NCBI GenBank assembly: GCA_013530545.1
Contig: SPVA01000025.1
Coordinates: 1-38,689, forward strand
Length of the DNA stretch: 38,689 bases
Direction of reading: 5' to 3'
DNA from: Acinetobacter lwoffii
GTDB taxonomy: Bacteria > Pseudomonadota > Gammaproteobacteria > Pseudomonadales > Moraxellaceae
Within the stretch, counting starts at the first letter, position 1; each line of letters starts with the position of its first letter. The translations under genes and the position numbers were made by a program. Positions 1-8,899 of the stretch are shown piece after piece. The notes beneath the pieces are model-generated. The model was not told where the DNA came from and did not search any database. It worked only from the letters and a program-made list of their open reading frames with translations.

Positions 1-5
1 GCACT

Positions 6-395
6 TCAAGTTTTACTCTGCCGTGAATCGTTCATGAAGTACATGGTTAAATATCCCAATATTACAAGCCATATCAGGATAATAATTCCTGCTCCCCAAC
101 GGTTTATAGGCCTTTCAACTAAGGTTTCTGCAAGAATTCTACAATCATCTATAATGTTTTGTGGGGTAAGCTTGATAACTAATAAAATACCTAAAGGTAC
201 AACAATAATATCGTCTAAATACCCAAGTACGGGAATAAAATCTGGAATTAAATCAATTGGTGAGAAGGCATAAGCAGCAATAATTAAAGCTAAAAACTTT
301 ACAGAATTGGGCGTTCGCTTGTCTTTTGCAATAAGCCAAACAACCAAGATGTCTTTTTTAATTGATTTAGCCCATTGCTTGATTCTTTGATACAT
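6..395 (-). CDS. DUF1232 (YkvA-type) small membrane protein
   Basis: A 129-residue protein carrying the DUF1232 signature SPIDLIPDFIPVLGYLDD at about residues 45-62, which is what identifies the family. Hydrophobic stretches at about 33-43, 62-76 and 101-120 suggest an inner-membrane protein with a basic, Lys-rich N-terminus in the cytoplasm. The molecular role of DUF1232 proteins is not established. The gene is AT-rich and stands alone: the next gene, gloB, is about 500 bp upstream on the same strand. The stop codon lies at the window edge and the ORF is complete. Family assignment is firm; function is unknown. Confidence 0.85.
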   Translation of the reverse strand: MYQRIKQWAKSIKKDILVVWLIAKDKRTPNSVKFLALIIAAYAFSPIDLIPDFIPVLGYLDDIIVVPLGILLVIKLTPQNIIDDCRILAETLVERPINRWGAGIIILIWLVILGYLTMYFMNDSRQSKT

Positions 396-555
396 AGCAA
401 ATATTAAAAGAACTATAGAGATTTAATCATAAGAGAGTTTTCTTAAAACAATATAGATTTTTATTATCCTATTACGATTTTCTAGAATTAACATAATACA
501 CGTTATCCGAAATTCTATTTTTTATTATATATAAATCATATCTTTATAGTTTTTT

Positions 556-588
556 AAAAGCCCAATTCAAGTAAATTGGGCTTTTTTA
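556..588. terminator. Intrinsic terminator, no obvious gene upstream
   Basis: A 12-bp perfect stem (AAAAGCCCAATT / AATTGGGCTTTT) with a 6-nt loop is followed on the + strand by a T run. No + strand gene precedes it in the window, so it either ends an unseen small transcript or backs up gloB termination on the - strand. Confidence 0.7.
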
Positions 589-864
589 TTCACTTGTTAG
601 GTTCCATGCTGATTATTTAAGCAATGTTCCACGAATTTCTCTAATTTAAATCAATATCATCCTGTTATTTATAAGTCATTATTTCATGTGTTGGAACTGA
701 AATTGGTTTCTAAAAAAATAGAGGACTTGATTAATTATAAGAAAGCAAAAATGGCACAGAAAGACATTTTTTAGATGGAGATTCAACTTATTCCAATTTG
801 TGCAAAATTTGTACGTGCCTTTCAATAACATTCTATGCATCGCAAATGACAAATAAGTAAGTCG

Positions 865-885
865 GCTGAAGCATTGATCTTCAGC
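865..885 (-). terminator. Weak terminator hairpin after gloB
   Basis: A 7-bp perfect stem GCTGAAG / CTTCAGC with a 7-nt loop lies 12 bp downstream of the gloB stop codon. Only a broken U-tract follows on the - strand, so efficiency is uncertain. Confidence 0.45.
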
Positions 886-897
886 TTTGAATCCGGT

Positions 898-1632
898 TTA
901 AAACTGATCTTTCAGGGTTCTTAAACGCTGGAATTCTTCCACGCTTTCTGCGCGCAGAAAAGGATTGGTTTGCAATTCATCTTCAATACTACTTGGTAGC
1001 GTGCACTGGCCTAGCATACGTAAACGCTCAATATGTTCGAAACGTTCCAGAATTTCAGGATTATCTGGTTCGACGTGTTTGGCAAACTGTGCATTCGACA
1101 AGGTGTATTCATGAGTGCAATACACCTGCGTGCGCGGCGGCAAGGCAGCCAGACGTGACAGTGAATGATACATCTGTGAATAAGTACCCTCAAAAACCCG
1201 GCCACAGCCCATGGCAAATAAAGTATCGCCGCAGAACAGCACATCAATTGCATCAATAAAATAAACAATATGGCCTAATGTATGTCCCGGCACAGCAATT
1301 ACCTGGATATCTATCCCATGAAAATTAAACTGTTCTTCATGCTCAAGCGGATGGGTGATAAACGGAATTTTGCTCAGTTCTGCCCGTGGGCCATACACAG
1401 GCAGATTTTTTCCTTGGATTAACCCCGGCACACCACCAATATGGTCTTTATGCCAGTGCGTCAGCCAGATTTGACTTACAGTTAAACCGTGTTCGGCACA
1501 ATAGTTTTGCACCAATTCTGCTTCAGTTGGGTCAATCACGGCCACCTGATGTGACACGGTATGTTCAAGCAACCAGATATAATTTTGCAGTGAATTCTGG
1601 ACATCAATACAGTGAATTTTAAAAGGCATCAT
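898..1632 (-). CDS. gloB: Hydroxyacylglutathione hydrolase (glyoxalase II)
   Basis: A cytoplasmic metallo-beta-lactamase-fold enzyme that hydrolyses S-lactoylglutathione to D-lactate and glutathione, the second step of methylglyoxal detoxification. The 244-residue length is close to that of bacterial GloB. The binuclear-metal motif THWHKDH is at residues 58-64. Further ligands are visible in AVPGHTLGH, in the Asp of FCGDTLFAMGCGR, and in the His of YCTHEYT. The C-terminal helical domain that binds glutathione is present. Two ATG codons in tandem (1632 and 1629) could each start it. It is transcribed alone, 117 bp downstream of the flavin-reductase-like gene on the same strand. Confidence 0.93.
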   Translation of the reverse strand: MMPFKIHCIDVQNSLQNYIWLLEHTVSHQVAVIDPTEAELVQNYCAEHGLTVSQIWLTHWHKDHIGGVPGLIQGKNLPVYGPRAELSKIPFITHPLEHEEQFNFHGIDIQVIAVPGHTLGHIVYFIDAIDVLFCGDTLFAMGCGRVFEGTYSQMYHSLSRLAALPPRTQVYCTHEYTLSNAQFAKHVEPDNPEILERFEHIERLRMLGQCTLPSSIEDELQTNPFLRAESVEEFQRLRTLKDQF

Positions 1633-1749
1633 AGCGCATCAGACCAAATGAAGATTAAAGATAAAGTAGCATAATTTCGGATGCTCTGGGGCTTGTCGAT
1701 ATCATCTGATTATCCTCGATTATTTTCATTTATCCCAAATTTGAAAAAT

Positions 1750-2337
1750 TTATGATGCTGGATCATCAATGCTCACCGCATTGCCAATGGTATAAAAATG
1801 CCCGCCGGCTACATGATGAATACTTTTCCATTCTTCATCCACCTCATGATAATGCCAGTGGCCGTCGCGGAAGACCCGATTATCGGCATATGCTGCAATC
1901 ACCTTGCCTATAAACAGGTCATGCATTTGCTGGTTATGCGGCTCAGGAATCAGCTCGCAAAGTATCCAGGCCGCACAACCTTGTACTACAGGAATATCAG
2001 AACCAGAAAAATGAAATAGTTCTATTCCGGATTGTGCCAGTTTGTCCGGCACATCATGCAAGCTTTGCGTACCCAGACGATAGACCATATTCAGTTGTTT
2101 CAGTGTCGGAATTTGCAGCGCGAAATAACCTGAATTTTCAATAATATTTCGGGTTTTGGTACTTTTATCCAGAACCACAGTCACTTTGGCGGGGCTGAAT
2201 TCCAGTGCGCATGCCCAGGCTGCTGCCATAACATCTGTATCCTGCTGATCTTGAGCAGATACCAGTACAGTAGGGCCATGGGTAATCAGACGATAAGCTT
2301 TTTCTAAGGGAACGCTTTGAATATGGGAGTTTGTCAT
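1750..2337 (-). CDS. Flavin reductase family protein (FMN-binding split barrel)
   Basis: A 195-residue protein resembling flavin-reductase-like FMN-binding split-barrel proteins. The N-terminal half has the typical pattern of a strand ending TVLVSAQ, then AAAWACALEFSPAKVTVVLD and KTRNIIENSGYFALQIP, where FMN phosphate contacts are expected. Such proteins bind FMN and reduce it with NAD(P)H or supply reduced flavin to a partner oxygenase. No partner oxygenase is adjacent, so the substrate cannot be inferred. The gene is divergent from the PhzF-like gene at 2457, with about 120 bp of shared promoter region. Family is fairly sure; physiological role is open. Confidence 0.78.
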   Translation of the reverse strand: MTNSHIQSVPLEKAYRLITHGPTVLVSAQDQQDTDVMAAAWACALEFSPAKVTVVLDKSTKTRNIIENSGYFALQIPTLKQLNMVYRLGTQSLHDVPDKLAQSGIELFHFSGSDIPVVQGCAAWILCELIPEPHNQQMHDLFIGKVIAAYADNRVFRDGHWHYHEVDEEWKSIHHVAGGHFYTIGNAVSIDDPAS

Positions 2338-2456
2338 GCAGCACCATTTGCTCTATTTATTTACTAGGCCAGATTAATGAGATCATTAACATATTCAAGT
2401 TCATTCTTGCAAAAAAGCTTTTAAACTAGAGATCGTTATATTCAGGAATTCAAAAA

Positions 2457-3278
2457 ATGAAAATGTACCAGGTCGATGCGTTTACCACGGAACTGTTTAA
2501 AGGCAATCCTGCAGCCGTGATTGTGCTGGATGAATGGCTCGAAGATGGTCTGATGCAAAATATCGCCTTGGAAAATAATCTGTCCGAAACGGCTTTTGTT
2601 AAAGTCATCGATAGCGATAATTATGCCATCCGCTGGTTTACGCCAACCAAGGAAGTGGATTTTTGTGGTCATGCGACATTGGCCAGCAGCTTTGTACTAT
2701 TCAATCAATTTGATACGGGGAAAACGATTCATTTTCATGTAAAAGACTTAGGCATTTTTGTAGTCAATCAGGATGCAGATGGCAAGATCAGAATGAACTT
2801 TCCAGTTCGTCGTGCAGAGCCAGTTGCTGAATATCCTGAAGCTTTAAGACAGGCCTTGAGCAAACCGTTTAAACAGGTTTATCTGAACGCGCAGGGCTAT
2901 ATTGTTGAATATGAATCGGTACAGGATGTGCTGGATGAAATGCCTGATTTTGAACTGTTAAAACAGTTGAATGGCAAGCGTACAGCCATTACTGCTCAGA
3001 ATACCTATTTAGACGTCGCAATCACTTCACAAGATACCCAATACGATTGTATTTCACGTTATTTTGCACCGAGTAATGGAATCAATGAAGATCCGGTAAC
3101 AGGTTCAATTCACACCGGAATTGCACCGCTGTGGGCCGAAAAACTGGGTAAAAATGAACTGGTCGCCTATCAGGCATCAGCGCGTGGTGGGGTGCTATAT
3201 TGTGCCTTGCAAGATCAGGATCGAATTGAAATTTCCGGTTATGGAAAATTATATATGCAAGCTGAAATTTATCTTTAA
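2457..3278 (+). CDS. PhzF family isomerase/epimerase
   Basis: A 273-residue protein of the PhzF (diaminopimelate-epimerase-like) superfamily, which catalyses proton shifts or isomerisations without cofactor. The N-terminal VDAFT..LFKGNPAAV motif, the catalytic Glu44 in NNLSETAFV, the DFCGHATLAS motif and the C-terminal NEDPVTGSIH loop are all present. This indicates an active enzyme of two similar alpha/beta domains. The start is preceded by AGGA at a suitable distance. No phenazine genes are nearby, so phenazine synthesis should not be assumed; most genomic PhzF homologues have unknown substrates. A terminator follows at about 3299. Confidence 0.88.
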   Translation: MKMYQVDAFTTELFKGNPAAVIVLDEWLEDGLMQNIALENNLSETAFVKVIDSDNYAIRWFTPTKEVDFCGHATLASSFVLFNQFDTGKTIHFHVKDLGIFVVNQDADGKIRMNFPVRRAEPVAEYPEALRQALSKPFKQVYLNAQGYIVEYESVQDVLDEMPDFELLKQLNGKRTAITAQNTYLDVAITSQDTQYDCISRYFAPSNGINEDPVTGSIHTGIAPLWAEKLGKNELVAYQASARGGVLYCALQDQDRIEISGYGKLYMQAEIYL

Positions 3279-3298
3279 TTTTTTAATTACATAGAACT

Positions 3299-3331
3299 AC
3301 ATGTCGTCAGGTGAGGCGGCATGTTATTTTG
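3299..3331 (+). terminator. Terminator after the PhzF-like gene
   Basis: A 10-bp stem ACATGTCGTC / GGCGGCATGT, including two G-U pairs as RNA, has a 6-nt loop and is followed by TATTTT. It lies 20 bp after the stop codon. Confidence 0.6.
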
Positions 3332-3421
3332 ATGGTCCGGCTTGGAATAGATTATTCAGAAAAAGAATCATTCTCTAAGAAGGGCGCGAATAAAAATTTA
3401 TATTTATAATTTGGATGAAGA

Positions 3422-6193
3422 ATGTTGCTACGTTATAAAAATTTAAGTCTGGCGATTGTATTGTCTGGCTGTAGTGCACTGAGTTTTGCACAACCTGTTT
3501 TGGTGAAAACGGAACAAAATGTTGAAGAATACCGACTGGATAATGGACTGCGCATTATCCTGGCACCGAATGATAAAGAAAATAAAGTTTTTATGAATAC
3601 GGTCTATCTGACCGGCTCCCTGAATGATCCTCAGGGCAAGGGCGGACTGGCCCATCTGCTGGAACATTTGGCCTTTAAAGGCACAGAAAATGTCAAAGGG
3701 GATGAATTCCAGCGTCGACTGGATCAATATACCTTGATGACTAATGCCAGTACCGACTATTACTCGACCAAATATACCAATGTGATCCGTCCTGAAAAAA
3801 CTGCGCTGAGTGAAGTCATTTTTCTCGAAGCCGAACGCATGGACAAGCTGGTGCTTCAGGAAAAATATGTACCGACTGAAATTGATATTGTAAAACGCGA
3901 GCGTGAAATTCGTCTGGATCAGCCATTTTCAGTATTGATCGATCAGGTGTTTAAATCTGCTTATGGCAATCAGTATTTAGGCCGTTTGCCGATTGGTGAC
4001 CTAAATGAGCTGCAATCAATCAATATGCAGGAACTAAACCATTTTTACCGTCAATGGTATGCACCGAATAATGCCTTTGTGGTCATTTCGGGCAAATTTG
4101 ATAAGGCCGAAGTCTTAAAACAGCTGGATACGCATTTCAGTCCGATTCAATCCCGAAATGTACCAGCGCAAGTGAAAGTCCCAGCGCTTAAACCAGAGCA
4201 AATCAAACAGCGTGAATTTACAGTAAAGAAAGGCAGTGATCTGGCCAAGTTTAATCTTTATTTGAATCAATCCGAAGAAAGCATTAAAACGGCTTTGGCT
4301 GTTTCGCCAACGCTCTATACTTTGCAGCCAAGTGGATATCTCTATCAGAATATGGTGGAAACTGGGAAGTCAACAGCGGTGCAATCCAGTACCTGGCTGG
4401 ATAAAGACTTTAATCTGGTGTTTATGGGAGCAATCTATGCTCCGAATCATCAGGTACAGGATATTGAAAAGGGGCTGATCCAAGGCGTAGAAAAGAGCCA
4501 GCCATTTACCGAAGCAGAATTAAACCGGGCTAAAAATCTGACCCGAAATCAGGCCGACAATATTAAAAATAGTGCGACTGCTTTAGGTTCACGTTTAAGT
4601 GATTATGCAGTGGCGTATTCGGGTGACTGGAGCCAGTATTTTAAAGATCTGAGCGCGATTCAAAACCTGAATGTGAATCAGGTCAATCAGGTCTATAAGA
4701 ATTTTTTAAAACCTGAATACCGTATTTCTGGCAATATTTTACCTACCCCGGAAGATCAGAAAAAAGCGCAGGAACTAGCACAAACAGAAGCACCGGCAAA
4801 AACTCTGGATCAACAGACTGAAGCAGAAGAGCCACTGAAAGATGTCAGTGTTTATCAGGCTGAAGTGAAGCAATATGTCCAGGAATCCAAACAGTATTTG
4901 TACAGTAAAGACAAACAGATTCAGCGTGGCAAGTTGAAAAATGGCATTAAATACGCGTTGTTTCCGACGACTACCCGCGATGACAAGGTTTATGCCACAA
5001 TTTCACTGGATTTTGGTACTGCACAAAGCCTGATGAATAAAGGCGAGATTCTGGATCTGACCGCTTATTTAATGTTGCGCTCATCGAAAACTCAAAGCTT
5101 GCAGCAGATTGCCGATAAAATTATTGAAGTAGGTGGTTCGGCAACTGCCGGTGCATCCGGCAATGGCCTGACCTTGCAGATCAGCGCCAAAAAAGAAAAG
5201 TTTGAGGAGTTTTTCCAGTATGTGGTTGATGTGCTGAAAACGCCGGCATTTGAGCAAAGTCAGTTTGATTTAATCAAGGGGCAGACTTTATCCAGTCTGG
5301 ATCGTCCTTATACTGAACCAGATACCGTGTCGAGCTTGACGATGGCTCGAACGATCGAGATTTATCAGCCTGGCGATCTGCGTTTTCATTTCGAGCCGGA
5401 ATTGGCCAAAAAACAGTATCAGAAAGCGACTCGCGAACAGGTTATGGCACTGTATCAGCAGTTTTTAAAAACCCAGCATGCGCAAATAGCGGTTACGGGC
5501 GAATTTAATCCGAAATCGATGCAAAATGTACTGAAAAACAGTTTTTCAGACTGGAAAGCTGCACAGCCTTATGAGCGTCTAAAATCGGAATATCGAAGCT
5601 ACCCAGCCCAGAAAATTCATGCTTTGTCTGAGCAGCGTGAATTCGGGAGTTATCAGGCATTTATGAGCATGCCGGTCGGTGCTGATCATGCCGATGCACC
5701 TGCATTACAGGTATTTCGATATATTCTGGGTGATTCACAGCTGTCGTCACGACTGGCACAAGAGTTACGCGAGAAAAATGCACTAGTCTATGGTTTTAGT
5801 GCAGATGTGCAACTCGATGAATGGGCAGATGTGGGTGCAATGATGATTAGTGCCAATTATACGGCTGGAAAATCCGCACAGGTTTCTCAGGCAGTGCATA
5901 AGGTACTGAATGAACTGCTGACACGTGGCGTGACTGAACAGGAAGTGGAAGCGGCAAAAGCCAGTATCTTGAAACAGCGTTTAACTGCACTCGAGGATGA
6001 TCGTCGTATTCACACTATGTTGATCCCACAGCTGGAAAAAGACCGTAATCTGGTTTACCGGGAAAAACGTGATCAGGCGATTGCTCAACTGAGCAAAGCC
6101 GATATTGATACCATGATTAAAAAATACATCAAGCCGGATCAGCTGGTTGAAGTGATGGCTGATCAGTACGGTAAGCAAGTTAAAACATCGTAG
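3422..6193 (+). CDS. M16 family zinc metallopeptidase, two-domain, exported
   Basis: A 923-residue pitrilysin-type peptidase with two M16 repeats. The first repeat carries the inverted zinc motif HLLEH at residues 78-82, and the third ligand is expected about 77 residues on, near the Glu residues of KREREIRLDQ (about 160-162). The second repeat, from about residue 505 (RGKLKNGIKY), lacks HxxEH and would be the non-catalytic half of the clam-shell. The N-terminus is a signal peptide. It contains LSGC (Cys17), a possible lipobox, and also SFA-QP, a possible signal peptidase I site, so it is either a lipoprotein or periplasmic. It is followed by a strong terminator and appears monocistronic. Confidence 0.92.
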   Translation: MLLRYKNLSLAIVLSGCSALSFAQPVLVKTEQNVEEYRLDNGLRIILAPNDKENKVFMNTVYLTGSLNDPQGKGGLAHLLEHLAFKGTENVKGDEFQRRLDQYTLMTNASTDYYSTKYTNVIRPEKTALSEVIFLEAERMDKLVLQEKYVPTEIDIVKREREIRLDQPFSVLIDQVFKSAYGNQYLGRLPIGDLNELQSINMQELNHFYRQWYAPNNAFVVISGKFDKAEVLKQLDTHFSPIQSRNVPAQVKVPALKPEQIKQREFTVKKGSDLAKFNLYLNQSEESIKTALAVSPTLYTLQPSGYLYQNMVETGKSTAVQSSTWLDKDFNLVFMGAIYAPNHQVQDIEKGLIQGVEKSQPFTEAELNRAKNLTRNQADNIKNSATALGSRLSDYAVAYSGDWSQYFKDLSAIQNLNVNQVNQVYKNFLKPEYRISGNILPTPEDQKKAQELAQTEAPAKTLDQQTEAEEPLKDVSVYQAEVKQYVQESKQYLYSKDKQIQRGKLKNGIKYALFPTTTRDDKVYATISLDFGTAQSLMNKGEILDLTAYLMLRSSKTQSLQQIADKIIEVGGSATAGASGNGLTLQISAKKEKFEEFFQYVVDVLKTPAFEQSQFDLIKGQTLSSLDRPYTEPDTVSSLTMARTIEIYQPGDLRFHFEPELAKKQYQKATREQVMALYQQFLKTQHAQIAVTGEFNPKSMQNVLKNSFSDWKAAQPYERLKSEYRSYPAQKIHALSEQREFGSYQAFMSMPVGADHADAPALQVFRYILGDSQLSSRLAQELREKNALVYGFSADVQLDEWADVGAMMISANYTAGKSAQVSQAVHKVLNELLTRGVTEQEVEAAKASILKQRLTALEDDRRIHTMLIPQLEKDRNLVYREKRDQAIAQLSKADIDTMIKKYIKPDQLVEVMADQYGKQVKTS

Positions 6194-6201
6194 TGTTGAT
6201 A

Positions 6202-6229
6202 AAAAATCCCCTCAAGTGAGGGGATTTTT
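6202..6229. terminator. Bidirectional terminator between convergent genes
   Basis: The stem AAATCCCCTC / GAGGGGATTT with an AAGT loop is flanked by A and T runs on both sides. It serves the M16 peptidase on + and the amidohydrolase-membrane protein pair on -. Confidence 0.88.
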
Positions 6230-6246
6230 GATTTTAGTTTTATGCT

Positions 6247-6513
6247 CTAGGTTGCTCTATGGCTAAAAATAATCCCTCCGATTATGCCCACAAGGATAGA
6301 TAGGGGCAGACTCCAAACAGATACAATAAGAAGAAAAATCAATATTCCACAGCCAATCAAAGCTGAAACGAAAGCAATATCTCGATCAAAAGAATGATGG
6401 ATCACCATTTGATAATAATAAGACGTTATCCAGCTTGAAATAATAGTGAGTAAAATACATAGTCCTTTGCCTGAAGGCGTATTTAGACTGGAATCTGTTA
6501 TCCAACTTAGCAT
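6247..6513 (-). CDS. Small hypothetical membrane protein
   Basis: An 88-residue, strongly hydrophobic protein with likely membrane segments at about 17-35, 46-66 and 68-83; the last is glycine and isoleucine rich. I do not recognise a family. It begins only 12 bp after the amidohydrolase stop codon on the same strand and ends just before the shared terminator, so the two are probably co-transcribed. A GAGG sequence sits very close to the ATG, so the ribosome binding site is not ideal. Real gene likely, function unknown. Confidence 0.6.
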   Translation of the reverse strand: MLSWITDSSLNTPSGKGLCILLTIISSWITSYYYQMVIHHSFDRDIAFVSALIGCGILIFLLIVSVWSLPLSILVGIIGGIIFSHRAT

Positions 6514-6525
6514 GTCCTCATCTAC

Positions 6526-7590
6526 TCAAAGTCGATAAAAACGTTTAGCATTTTCATAAAAAATCGACTTTAAGGCATTTTCATTGTAGTCCTGCACAAT
6601 ATCGCTAAAGGCATCAATAATGTTGGTGAGTGAGCTACTGACACTGTCCATTGGAAAGTTGGATGCAAACATCACGCGCCCAGAACCAAAACAGTCTAAA
6701 GTATGCTGGATCACGGGTGCGGCACGTTCCACTAATTCCTGTTTACTTGCCAGCCGTTTCTGCGTGTGAAAATCATGTCCCAAGACTGGCATAAACAGAC
6801 CAGACATTTTGGTCGATACATTTTTGCATTCGGCCAGTTTTGCCAACTGATCTTTCCAGTCTGCAAATATCTGGGTGCGATCTTGTTCGGTCTTGCCTGT
6901 AGCTTTGCCCACTTTGCCAAATAAACCTGCGGGCGTACCCAGATGATCCAGCACAATAGGGGTGTTTGGAAAGGCTTTGGCCAGCGCAGTAACATCCGCA
7001 ATCTGGGTAGAGTACACCCAGGCATCAAAGCTTAGATCTTGCCTGGCCAGTTCTTCAAAGCCCTTCAGGAAATCTGTGTTGCGATAGAGATGCGGTTCAT
7101 CGGTCCAGGCATGAATCCCTTTATCTGGATGTACTGCAGCCATTTTACGGATGCCCCGAAACTTGGGAGAAGCTTCGCGATGCAATTGAATCAACTGTTT
7201 AAAATTTTTCTGCCGCGGATCCGCCGTGGCGACAATTCCACCCAATTGGATAGTGTGCTGATCAAAAGGAAGCCCAGCGATAAAACGGGTTTCATTTACC
7301 ACACCCGTACCTTTATGGTCATGCCAGCTGGCTTCAACATGCACAATCTGCTCTATTTCATAATGTCCTGCATCTTTCTTGTAATTTGCAGGCAGATAAG
7401 GTGCAGTCAGGTGCTGTGTCAGGCCAATGGTCTCAATGACGTCTCTGGGTTTCAACAGTCGAACCATTCTGTCTAGTAATTTGGGATGATTGCCGAACAG
7501 CTTTACCGCTAGCGCTGCCGCATGTGGGGTATTGTACGGATCCCATTGGTGGATATGAGGGTCAATGATCGGGAAGGGAAGTTGCTGCAT
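6526..7590 (-). CDS. Amidohydrolase family protein (amidohydrolase 2 type)
   Basis: A 354-residue TIM-barrel metal-dependent hydrolase. It starts with the first-strand metal motif IIDPHIHQWDP (His12 and His14). Later it shows VHVEASW, then PIVLDHLGTPAG at a barrel strand end, and FASNFPMDS near the C-terminus supplying the conserved Asp. This pattern fits the amidohydrolase-2 group, which includes lactonases such as fuconolactonase and decarboxylases. The substrate cannot be told from sequence. It is the first gene of a probable two-gene operon with the small membrane protein downstream, and it has no catabolic neighbours. Confidence 0.85.
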   Translation of the reverse strand: MQQLPFPIIDPHIHQWDPYNTPHAAALAVKLFGNHPKLLDRMVRLLKPRDVIETIGLTQHLTAPYLPANYKKDAGHYEIEQIVHVEASWHDHKGTGVVNETRFIAGLPFDQHTIQLGGIVATADPRQKNFKQLIQLHREASPKFRGIRKMAAVHPDKGIHAWTDEPHLYRNTDFLKGFEELARQDLSFDAWVYSTQIADVTALAKAFPNTPIVLDHLGTPAGLFGKVGKATGKTEQDRTQIFADWKDQLAKLAECKNVSTKMSGLFMPVLGHDFHTQKRLASKQELVERAAPVIQHTLDCFGSGRVMFASNFPMDSVSSSLTNIIDAFSDIVQDYNENALKSIFYENAKRFYRL

Positions 7591-7674
7591 GCTATGCCTT
7601 GTTTTCGTTTATTTATTATTCAATTTATATAGTGCTTAAATCACTTTAAAGTCAATATGATAAATGACAGCAAA

Positions 7675-7701
7675 TAAAAAAAGCCCCGCGGGGCTTTTCG
7701 T
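7675..7701. terminator. Strong terminator, perfect palindrome
   Basis: The 20-bp perfect palindrome AAAAGCCCCGCGGGGCTTTT is followed on the - strand by a long U run. It lies just after the DUF3144 gene stop codon. Confidence 0.88.
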
Positions 7702-7708
7702 ATTTTAA

Positions 7709-8110
7709 TCAATGATCATGCTTGTGATCATGGTTATGCTTGTTGGCATGAAACTCTTCATTGTGACGGAAACGTAAATAGTTTTCGAACTGTTCACAGT
7801 ATTCATCATAGTTATCTTCCAGCATCATTTGAAATTGCTGCAAGATATAAGACATGACCTGATCTTTGGCATCGCGCATTTCATTCCCATCTTTAAAGTT
7901 ATTCGCTGCCACCCAGGTATTGAAACGGGCAGTACCAAATAACATCGCCGCACTGACTTGACCGCGCTTATCGCTCGGTTTTTCCTGTGAGCCTTTTTCT
8001 ACGCGACAAAACTCGTTGGCTTGTTGAATAAATTCATCAGCACGTTCAAAGAATGCCGCATTTAACGCTTCTTCTTCGGTTACATCGGTTGCTTCAATCT
8101 TTTGAACCAT
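7709..8110 (-). CDS. DUF3144 domain protein with His-rich tail
   Basis: A 133-residue soluble acidic protein. The core, from about residue 20 (FFERADEFIQQANEF) through QVSAAMLFGTARFNTWVAA to DNYDEYCEQFENYLRF, matches my recollection of DUF3144, a small helical family of unknown function. The C-terminus is a metal-binding-like run with seven His residues in the last 17 positions, which could bind Ni or Zn or be a family-variable tail. It is monocistronic, with its own terminator and a divergent neighbour. Family call is moderate to good; function unknown. Confidence 0.75.
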   Translation of the reverse strand: MVQKIEATDVTEEEALNAAFFERADEFIQQANEFCRVEKGSQEKPSDKRGQVSAAMLFGTARFNTWVAANNFKDGNEMRDAKDQVMSYILQQFQMMLEDNYDEYCEQFENYLRFRHNEEFHANKHNHDHKHDH

Positions 8111-8212
8111 GAATTTGTTCCTAACACTAAAATCTCAATCGTTAATTATAGGCAAAGCCTTGCAGAAACTAAACCTTTGCCTTAATCTAAAAAATAGCCT
8201 AAGCATATAAAA

Positions 8213-8854
8213 GTGAATGCCATGCAGGATGCGATTGCAGTACAAAGCCTAAAAAGTGATATTGCCTTATTGCGCCAGAATATTTGGCCACCAGCAAATC
8301 TAGCCAATGTTGAAGGCTTGCCGATTTATTATGGCAGCCAGTCACAGGTAGATGAATACTATAGCCAGTGGCTCGGGCTGATTGAAAGGGCACAGGATCT
8401 GTTTCAGCCTTTTATGGAAGATGAAATCTTGGATGCGATCCATCTGCCGAGTCATTTAAACTTGCCGCTGTTTTATTTTCATGTTGACCGGATTCGCATT
8501 AATAAAACCCGCGCCAAGGAATCCAAAACTTTTCGTGGGGTCGCCAGCCTGATCGAAAAATGCGGCCAGTTCGAACCCGAGCAGATTGCAGCCATGCGGC
8601 AGTGGCTTGATAGTGACGATACTGCAGCTTTGGTGGCACACCGTGAATTTGTGGATTTACGCACTTATGTGTTTCAGCATGGCCAGAGCGAATATACGCG
8701 CACCCGTTTTTATGTGAATGGGATTGTGCTGAGTGTTGAGCCACATTTTGAACTGGTCGATGCACGCGATAAGCCACGCAAGCAACGCAGCGACAGTTAT
8801 AACGATCCTCTGGCAGACAATAATACCTGGAAAGTATTCGGCAAATATCGCTAG
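8213..8854 (+). CDS. Conserved hypothetical protein
   Basis: A 213-residue soluble protein that I cannot assign to a family. The first codon is GTG at 8213; an in-frame ATG at 8222 is an equally good start, and neither has a strong Shine-Dalgarno sequence. No signal peptide or membrane segment is visible. Notable parts are a basic stretch around DRIRINKTRAKESK and the C-terminal half TRTRFYVNGIVLSVEPHFELVD. Codon usage matches neighbouring housekeeping genes, which argues for a genuine chromosomal gene. It converges on the CYTH-CHAD gene and shares a terminator with it. Confidence 0.7.
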   Translation: MNAMQDAIAVQSLKSDIALLRQNIWPPANLANVEGLPIYYGSQSQVDEYYSQWLGLIERAQDLFQPFMEDEILDAIHLPSHLNLPLFYFHVDRIRINKTRAKESKTFRGVASLIEKCGQFEPEQIAAMRQWLDSDDTAALVAHREFVDLRTYVFQHGQSEYTRTRFYVNGIVLSVEPHFELVDARDKPRKQRSDSYNDPLADNNTWKVFGKYR

Positions 8855-8863
8855 CACAGTTTG

Positions 8864-8899
8864 ACCAAGCCCGGTCTTACCAGAAGGGCTTGGTATTTT
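8864..8899. terminator. Shared terminator overlapping a stop codon
   Basis: The 9-bp perfect stem ACCAAGCCC / GGGCTTGGT carries the stop codon of the - strand CYTH-CHAD gene (8877-8879) in its loop and ATTTT on the + side. It appears to serve the hypothetical gene ending at 8854. Confidence 0.6.

Larger units (their letters stand above)
396..897. other. Intergenic region with no recognised gene
   Basis: About 500 bp of AT-rich DNA between the DUF1232 gene and gloB. It holds two hairpins, a strong terminator at 556-588 and a weaker one at 865-885. I see no ORF with a convincing start and ribosome binding site, no tRNA and no repeat. A short untranslated RNA ending at 588 is possible but unsupported. 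Confidence 0.6.

Noticed and set aside
993..1259. Open frame opposite gloB
   Set aside because: It is wholly antisense to a well-supported gene, has no family features, and its composition mirrors gloB codons.
2457..3278. Phenazine biosynthesis
   Set aside because: Only a generic PhzF-fold protein is present; no other phz genes are in the window.
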